Of a DNA stretch of 47,119 bases, positions 42,210 through 47,119 are shown piece after piece. Each line of letters starts with the position of its first letter. Position 1 is the stretch's first letter. Below the pieces are notes generated by a model. It was not told where the DNA came from. It saw only the letters and a program-made list of their open reading frames with translations, and searched no databases. Source of the DNA: Thermoproteota archaeon (GTDB lineage: Archaea; Thermoproteota; Methanomethylicia; Methanomethylicales; B66-G16); assembly GCA_003649085.1 (NCBI GenBank), contig QMQV01000002.1, forward strand, positions 1-47,119, read 5' to 3'. Both the position numbers and the translations under genes were made by a program.

Positions 42210-43103
42210 CTAGCTCATAAGACGTTTTAAGGCTTGAGCTACGACTGGAGCTATTGATATCTTACTTATTGGGCTTTCAATAGAATCTGTTGCTACAACT
42301 AGCGATGCACCAGCTAACATTATCTTATCGAGAGCTGAACCAACTAGTAAAGGGTGTATGCAAGCTACGTAGACTTTCTTAGCGCCTAAGCTCGTGGAGA
42401 CCTTAGCAGCTTCAGCTACAGTGCTTCCAGTGCTTATGACATCATCTACTACTAACGCGGTTTTACCTTTAAAATCTGATGAGCAACTTGCTGTTAACTT
42501 CACCTCTGTTGGCGATAGACGTTGTTTTTCAAAAATTACGTAGCTTGTGTTGAGATAAGACGCGACTTTTGAGGCCCACTGTTCGGACTCTACATCTGGT
42601 CCTACAACTATAAAGTCTTCATATGGAAAGTTTTTAGTAAAATACTCGGCTATTAATTGAGATGCTGTGAGGTTTTCAAAAGGGATTTTGAAAAGCTTTT
42701 GAGGGTCTCGTATTCTGTGTAAGTGCATATCGACTGTTATTAGGTGATTAAGCCCTATTGATGACAATATTCTCGCTAAAACCTCAATGCTCATGGGTTC
42801 TCCTGGATTGAAACGCGCATCTTGTCTCGCATAGGCCATGTACGGAATTACGCCTATCACTTCTCTACAGTTAAGACTCCTACATGCATCAATGGTTAAG
42901 GCTAGTTCTAATATGGAATCATTAGGTTCTTTAGCAAAAGATTGTATTATAGCTACGTCTTCCTCTTTTAGCTCCCCATTAACTCTAACGTATACTTCTC
43001 CGTCTGGAAATTTACGGGTTTCAAGAGGTATTAGCCTTGCCTCAAGGTGTTGAGCTACTTTCTCAGCTAGCCCCCTGCACTTTGAGCCTCCTACAATAAT
43101 CAT
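42210..43103 (-). CDS. prs: Ribose-phosphate pyrophosphokinase (PRPP synthetase)
   Basis: 297 residues. Seen: RKFPDGEVYVRV, the flexible-loop region YARQDARFNPGEPMS, the VDMHLHRI metal patch, VGPDVESEQW, and the PRPP loop VVDDVISTGSTV. It makes PRPP from ribose-5-phosphate and ATP for purines, pyrimidines, His and Trp. Its place between an alcohol dehydrogenase and the ribose-bisphosphate isomerase (gaps of three and six bases) is telling: in methanogens PRPP can feed ribulose bisphosphate via ribose-1,5-bisphosphate. Confidence 0.95.
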   Translation of the reverse strand: MIIVGGSKCRGLAEKVAQHLEARLIPLETRKFPDGEVYVRVNGELKEEDVAIIQSFAKEPNDSILELALTIDACRSLNCREVIGVIPYMAYARQDARFNPGEPMSIEVLARILSSIGLNHLITVDMHLHRIRDPQKLFKIPFENLTASQLIAEYFTKNFPYEDFIVVGPDVESEQWASKVASYLNTSYVIFEKQRLSPTEVKLTASCSSDFKGKTALVVDDVISTGSTVAEAAKVSTSLGAKKVYVACIHPLLVGSALDKIMLAGASLVVATDSIESPISKISIAPVVAQALKRLMS

Positions 43104-43106
43104 CCC

Positions 43107-44294
43107 TTACTCCATCCCTTCCCACATCCTCTCATATAAGCTAAGCATTTCCTCTCTAGAGGGCTTTCTCGGATTTCTAGCTATGAAGCGTGATTGCTTT
43201 GTGAAGAGGGAATCTACCATTGACTCAAGCTTCTCCTTTTCAACTCCCAAGTCCTTGAGACAGGATGGTATTTCGAGAGAATCTGCTAAGCTTCTGAAAG
43301 CAGCTATAGCTTCGTATGCCGCATCTCTCATGCTAAGACCAAAGATGTCCACACCGAAGGCATCTGCCATTGAAACTAGCTTATCCAATACGGCAGGCAT
43401 GTTGTATTCCATAACGTAAGGCTCCGCAATTCCGCATGAAACTCCGTGAGGAACGTTGTAGTCAACTGAGAATGTGTAAGCTATGCCATGACCTAGGCAA
43501 AGCATCGTGTTTGTAAAGGACAGCGCTGCGAGCATTGAAGCTAAGGCTATGCCATATCTTGCCTCTATGTCATCACCATTAGCGTACGCTCTCTCAAGAT
43601 ATGTTGATATAAGTCTTATGGCTTCTAGACATAGAGCTTCAGTTACTTGGTTTGATTCTGTGCTCATTATTGATTCGATTGCATGACATAGAGCATCTAT
43701 TCCTGAAGATGCTGTAGCATTAGGAGGAGCTGTTGTGGCCAGTGCGGGGTCTATTAGCGATACGTAGGGGAATATGTTGTAGCTCCATATAGCTTCCTTA
43801 ACGCCATCCCTTATTAAAACGGAAACTGGTGATACCTCGCTGCCTGTACCTGAAAGTGTGGGTATTTGAATTAATGGTGCTCCCCTATTTTTGACTTGCT
43901 GTGCACCTATGAATTTTTCAACAGGCTCTGGGTTGGTTATGGCTGCTGATGCGACTTTAGCCATATCCATCGCGCTTCCTCCTCCGATGCCCAACACTAT
44001 CTCAAAGCCTTGTCTGGCAATTTCAGCAACTTCACGCGCAATCTCTATCGTGGGCTCTGGTACAACGTTGCTGTAGACGTGGATTGAATAACCTTCTTTT
44101 TCAAGGGGGGATATTACTTCTTGAACTAGTCCAAGCCTCTCCACGTTTCTTCCCGTTACAACCAATACCTTCTTTCCCTTGAAAGCCTTGATCTCATCTG
44201 ACAGCTTCTTAGATGCCCCTACTCCGAAGATTAGTTTGACAGGCACATAGAAGCTATAAATCTTCATTAATGGGTGGTGTAGCTTAAATTCCAA
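43107..44294 (-). CDS. Iron-containing (group III) alcohol dehydrogenase
   Basis: 395 residues. NAD loop GIGGGSAMDMAK, then PTLSGTGSEVSP, and metal ligands Asp200, His204 (SGIDALCHAIES), His269 (CLGHG) and His283 (NVPHG). The frame extends to 44366, but the TATA box at 44331-44340 lies inside that part and aggaggg (44304-44310) points to TTG 44294, just before the YSFYVPVKLIFG strand where family members begin. It oxidises or reduces a small alcohol/aldehyde; glycolaldehyde, glyceraldehyde or a C4/C5 diol are candidates, not shown. It is the first gene of the prs/isomerase/rbcL operon. Confidence 0.9.
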   Translation of the reverse strand: MEFKLHHPLMKIYSFYVPVKLIFGVGASKKLSDEIKAFKGKKVLVVTGRNVERLGLVQEVISPLEKEGYSIHVYSNVVPEPTIEIAREVAEIARQGFEIVLGIGGGSAMDMAKVASAAITNPEPVEKFIGAQQVKNRGAPLIQIPTLSGTGSEVSPVSVLIRDGVKEAIWSYNIFPYVSLIDPALATTAPPNATASSGIDALCHAIESIMSTESNQVTEALCLEAIRLISTYLERAYANGDDIEARYGIALASMLAALSFTNTMLCLGHGIAYTFSVDYNVPHGVSCGIAEPYVMEYNMPAVLDKLVSMADAFGVDIFGLSMRDAAYEAIAAFRSLADSLEIPSCLKDLGVEKEKLESMVDSLFTKQSRFIARNPRKPSREEMLSLYERMWEGME

Positions 44295-44303
44295 AGGGCA
44301 AAA

Positions 44304-44310
44304 CCCTCCT
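44304..44310 (-). promoter_or_regulatory. Ribosome site that decides the alcohol dehydrogenase start
   Basis: AGGAGGG on the minus strand, nine bases before TTG 44294. A start at 44366 would lie upstream of the TATA box, so it is excluded. Confidence 0.6.
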
Positions 44311-44330
44311 TCGATATGTGAAGTAAAACC

Positions 44331-44340
44331 TCTTATATAT
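44331..44340. promoter_or_regulatory. Shared palindromic TATA element of the RuBisCO and PurP operons
   Basis: Tcttatatat on the plus strand reads atatataaga on the minus strand, so one element can direct transcription both ways: start near 44311 for the dehydrogenase (leader about 17 bases) and near 44362 for the PurP operon (leader about 27 bases). The intergenic space is only 94 bases, so the two operons should compete or be co-controlled. Confidence 0.55.
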
Positions 44341-44388
44341 CCTATAGCCTTTACCATAACCGTCAAGGCTCAACGGAGTTGAAGAGCG

Positions 44389-45486
44389 TTGTTGTCTAGA
44401 GAAGATATTTGGAAGGTCTTGGAAAGCTACGATTTAAATGACATATCAATAGGAGTGATAGGTAGTCATTCGGCCTTAGACGTTATGGATGGCGCTAAAG
44501 ACGAGGGCTTTAAGACCGTCGTCGTATGTCAGCGTGGTCGAGAGCTTCCTTATAAGATGTTTAAGAGGATTGTTGATGAGATGATCGTGCTTGATAAGTT
44601 TTCTGACGTGACTAAAGAGGAGATTCAAGAAAAACTAAGAAGACTTAACATAATATTTATCCCGCATAGGTCGTTTACGGCTTACGTGCCATATGATGAT
44701 ATTGAGAACCGCTTTTCAATACCTATCTTCGGTAATAGGTTTATCTTGAGAACTGAAGAGAGGGATGCCCCAAGGAACCAATACTACTTGTTAGAAAAAG
44801 CAGGAATTAGGCAGCCTAAGAAATATTCAAAGCCTGAGGAGATTGATAGGCTCGTGATCGTTAAGGTGCCTGAGGCTAAGCGAAAACTTGAAAGAGCATT
44901 TTTCACAGCTGCTAGTGAAAAAGAGTTTTGGGAAAAAGCTGAAGATAGAATCAAAAAAGGAGTTATATCAAGAGAGGACTTGGATAAAGCTGTTATCGAA
45001 GAATTTGTTTTAGGTACGTACTTCAACTTTAACTTCTTCTACTCCCCACTGAAGGATGAACTCGAGTTCTTGGGGATTGATAGGAGATTACAGACAAACC
45101 TTTACGACTTCGTAAACTTACCTGCTAAGCAGCAGCTTGAAGTTGATGTCCCGCTTCAAAACATTGAAATTGGGCATATGCCCGCCACCATAAGGGAATC
45201 GATGTTGGAAAAGGTGTTTGAAATAGGCTTTAAGTTCGTAGAGGTCTGTAAGAGGGAATACCCGCCTGGCATTATAGGTCCATTTGCTTTACAAGGAGCT
45301 GTGACTAAGGATTTAGAAATCGTTATTTTCGATGTGTCACCGAGAGTCCCGGGAAGCCCCATTATAGCTACGACAAGCCCATATACTAAGTACTACTACG
45401 GCTTTACTGTTAGTACTGGTAGGCGTATAGCTATGGAGATTAAGGAAGCAGTTAGGCAGGGTAAGCTCAGGGAGGTTGTGACATAA
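44389..45486 (+). CDS. PurP paralogue (FAICAR synthetase-like ATP-grasp), altered glycine loop
   Basis: 365 residues of the archaeal PurP family. The N-terminus matches closely (GVIGSHSALDVMDGAKDEGFKT, FIPHRSFTAYV, IPIFGNRF), as does the middle (FNFNFFYSPLKDELEFLGIDRR) and PPGIIGPFALQ. The glycine-rich ATP-grasp loop, PGAAGGRGYF in the next gene, reads PEAKRKLERAFF here, and the SAR...GTN motif near the end reads SPRVPGSPI. So ATP and substrate handling should differ, or catalysis is lost. It may act as a partner or on another substrate. The canonical copy begins four bases after its stop. Confidence 0.82.
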   Translation: MLSREDIWKVLESYDLNDISIGVIGSHSALDVMDGAKDEGFKTVVVCQRGRELPYKMFKRIVDEMIVLDKFSDVTKEEIQEKLRRLNIIFIPHRSFTAYVPYDDIENRFSIPIFGNRFILRTEERDAPRNQYYLLEKAGIRQPKKYSKPEEIDRLVIVKVPEAKRKLERAFFTAASEKEFWEKAEDRIKKGVISREDLDKAVIEEFVLGTYFNFNFFYSPLKDELEFLGIDRRLQTNLYDFVNLPAKQQLEVDVPLQNIEIGHMPATIRESMLEKVFEIGFKFVEVCKREYPPGIIGPFALQGAVTKDLEIVIFDVSPRVPGSPIIATTSPYTKYYYGFTVSTGRRIAMEIKEAVRQGKLREVVT

Positions 45487-45490
45487 TAAA

Positions 45491-46531
45491 ATGCTTGTAG
45501 AGACTATTGCTACGCTGGGTTCACATTCCGCCCTTCAAATTCTCAAGGGAGCTAAGGATGAGGGATTTAAGACTCTCGTTATATCGCTTAAAGACCGCTT
45601 AAAACTCTATAGCAGGTTTAAGTTTATAGACGATGTGGTGGAAGTTGGCAGTTTTGACGAACTTTTAGATAATAAGGTTCAGGGCATTTTGAAACGGCAT
45701 AATTGCGTATTCATCCCTCACGGAACGTTAATTTCGGAACAGAAACTTGAGGACTTTGAACGGAAATTTGAGGTCCCTGTCTTCGGCAATAGATGGATTT
45801 TCCGATGGGAAGCGGATAGGGATTTAAAGCAAAAGCTTATGGCTGAGGCAGGCCTTAAGACTCCGAGGCTATTTAAATCTCCACGTGAAATAGATAGAGC
45901 GGTTATAGCTAAGCTTCCGGGAGCTGCTGGTGGTAGAGGCTATTTCGTAGCTTTGAGCTATGAAGACTTTCAAGCTAAGGTAAGAGAGCTTCTTAACAAG
46001 GGTGTTTTAAAAGAGGAAGATGTCGATAGCATATCGATACAGGAATATGTTGTTGGCGTCACAATATATCCTCACTTCTTCTACTCGCCTTTAACTAATG
46101 AAGTAGAACTTCTAGGCGTTGATAGGAGATATGAGAGCAACGTAGATGCGATAGCTAGGCTTCCAGCCTCAGAGCAGCTTGAACTAAAACTCATACCTAC
46201 TTATCGCGTAGTAGGCAATATTCCCATTGTCCTTAGAGAATCCTTATTAATTGATGTTCTCGAAGCTGCCGAGAGATTTGTCGAAGCTTCTAAGAAGCTC
46301 GTCAGCCCGGGCATTATAGGTCCTTTTTGCTTAGAAGGAATATGTGATGAAAACGGTGAAGTTTACTTCTTTGAGTTTTCAGCTAGAATCGTAGCTGGAA
46401 CAAACCTTTACATAAACGGGTCTCCTTACAGCTACTTAATCTATAATGAACCTATGAGCATGGGTAGGCGTATAGCTAGGGAGATTAAATTAGCTATGCA
46501 AGCTAATAGGCTAAACGACATATTGACGTGA
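45491..46531 (+). CDS. purP: FAICAR synthetase PurP
   Basis: 346 residues. It uses formate and ATP to formylate AICAR, the archaeal replacement for the PurH transformylase step. ATP-grasp features are intact: VIAKLPGAAGGRGYFVALS, SIQEYVVGVTIYPHFFYSP, LLGVDRRYES, and the end EFSARIVAGTNLYINGSPYSYL. The N-terminus is about 17 residues shorter than its paralogue and starts directly at the first strand (TIATLGSHSALQI). Purine synthesis here fits the nearby prs gene, since PRPP is its first substrate. Confidence 0.9.
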   Translation: MLVETIATLGSHSALQILKGAKDEGFKTLVISLKDRLKLYSRFKFIDDVVEVGSFDELLDNKVQGILKRHNCVFIPHGTLISEQKLEDFERKFEVPVFGNRWIFRWEADRDLKQKLMAEAGLKTPRLFKSPREIDRAVIAKLPGAAGGRGYFVALSYEDFQAKVRELLNKGVLKEEDVDSISIQEYVVGVTIYPHFFYSPLTNEVELLGVDRRYESNVDAIARLPASEQLELKLIPTYRVVGNIPIVLRESLLIDVLEAAERFVEASKKLVSPGIIGPFCLEGICDENGEVYFFEFSARIVAGTNLYINGSPYSYLIYNEPMSMGRRIAREIKLAMQANRLNDILT

Positions 46532-46544
46532 GGTGTTCGTTGTC

Positions 46545-47119
46545 GTGGAAGTTGGATATCATATCAAGTGCAAGAAAGGGGATGTCGCAAAAAACGTGAT
46601 TGTTGTAGGAGATCCTGGGAGGGCAACGTTAGCATCGAAGATTATGGAAGATGCTAGGCTAGTAAATGAAAACCGAGGACTCTTAACGTATACTGGTAAG
46701 TACGATGGTATTGAAGTTACGGTAGCTACTCATGGAATGGGGGCACCATCGGCAGCTATAGTTATTGAAGAGCTATTAATGCTTGGAGCACAAAACATTA
46801 TTAGAGTTGGAACGACTGGAGCTATTCAGCCTCACATCGATGTTGGAGATGTCGTTGTCCCTAATGGGGCTATACCTCTTGACGGATCAACGCGAGGATA
46901 TGTCCCTGAAGGTTTTTGCCCTGTCCCTGACTTCTTCCTCATGAAGACCTTATGTGAAGCTATTGATAGGAGAGGTTTAAGAAAGCATGTGGGGTTAATA
47001 GCTACCTTTGACTTATTTTATGCTGAAGCTAATTCAGCTGAAATGTGGAGGAGACGAAATGTATTAAGTGTTGAAATGGAATGCTCTGTCATCTTCACAT
47101 TAGCTTACTTAAGAAAAGC
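46545..47119 (+). CDS. udp: Uridine/nucleoside phosphorylase (partial, runs off the window)
   Basis: At least 191 residues; the C-terminus lies beyond 47119. Start GTG 46545, set by aggtg at 46531-46535 (an earlier in-frame GTG 46533 overlaps that site). PNP/UDP-family motifs: VVGDPGRATLA, THGMGAPSAAIVIEEL, VGTTGAIQP, and VEMECS in the nucleoside-binding site. It splits a nucleoside with phosphate into base and ribose-1-phosphate. It is co-oriented with purP (13-base gap). The ribose-1-phosphate could be phosphorylated to ribose-1,5-bisphosphate, the substrate of the divergent operon. Confidence 0.88.
   Translation, partial: MEVGYHIKCKKGDVAKNVIVVGDPGRATLASKIMEDARLVNENRGLLTYTGKYDGIEVTVATHGMGAPSAAIVIEELLMLGAQNIIRVGTTGAIQPHIDVGDVVVPNGAIPLDGSTRGYVPEGFCPVPDFFLMKTLCEAIDRRGLRKHVGLIATFDLFYAEANSAEMWRRRNVLSVEMECSVIFTLAYLRK

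Noticed and set aside
44295..44366. N-terminal extension of the alcohol dehydrogenase frame
   Set aside because: It contains the TATA box and ribosome site; family members start near the YSFYVP strand.

Overview
The window looks like a thermophile-type archaeal chromosome segment, most likely from the Thermoproteota (TACK) side. Evidence: archaeal pelota, two PurP-type purine enzymes, archaeal-type TrpRS, an ATP-dependent DNA ligase, a crenarchaeal-type single-OB SSB with a basic tail, TATA-box promoters, Shine-Dalgarno sites matching GGAGGTGA, and many GTG/TTG starts. Form III RuBisCO with ribose-1,5-bisphosphate isomerase and a methyltransferase/corrinoid-protein pair would fit lineages such as Bathyarchaeia, Nezhaarchaeia or Methanomethylicia, but the sequence alone does not decide. 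I see no insertion sequence, prophage, CRISPR array or rRNA; one tRNA (Cys) is present. Genes are packed tightly, strands alternate often, and eight convergent pairs overlap at their 3' ends.

Layout. 0.1-2.6 kb: membrane M50-like protease, then an ABC permease and an ABC ATPase encoded convergently. 2.8-5.4 kb: MtaA/MtbA-type methyltransferase, corrinoid protein, LarE-type PP-loop enzyme. 5.4-7.1 kb: surface protein plus two winged-helix regulators, one with membrane helices. 7.1-13.7 kb: housekeeping and hypothetical genes (UPF0282 hydrolase, glycerophosphodiesterase, pelota, HisC-like aminotransferase, GNAT, SpoIIM family, AlkA-type glycosylase). 13.8-17.2 kb: zinc ribbon + UppP-like phosphatase, FeoA + FeoB. 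17.3-21.4 kb: UPF0173 hydrolase, YkgJ-type Cys-cluster protein, DUF72, GTPBP1-like GTPase, SSB. 21.5-25.4 kb: coiled-coil/winged-helix + ParA-like ATPase pair and two MFS-like paralogues. 25.5-31 kb: prenyl synthase, CPBP protease, four-CBS protein, then an Mrp/methyltransferase/JAMM run. 31-38.2 kb: UspA, HIT, adenosine-specific kinase family, Cys-rich protein, tRNA-Cys, PHP phosphatase, TrpRS, DNA ligase, Lrp-type domain, UbiX. 38.4-39.9 kb: two membrane proteins.

40-47.1 kb is the most coherent metabolic region. A minus-strand operon (iron alcohol dehydrogenase, PRPP synthetase, ribose-1,5-bisphosphate isomerase, RuBisCO) faces a plus-strand operon (PurP paralogue, PurP, uridine phosphorylase, cut by the window end), and both share one palindromic TATA element. 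Together they link nucleoside and PRPP ribose to 3-phosphoglycerate through ribulose-1,5-bisphosphate, next to the last steps of purine synthesis. Other points for a second look: a long hairpin that probably lies in the ssb leader, the ParA/winged-helix pair, an ABC ATPase lacking a normal start for its first beta strand, a PurP paralogue with a lost glycine loop, a UppP without its usual histidine, and several palindromes or tandem repeats at promoters.
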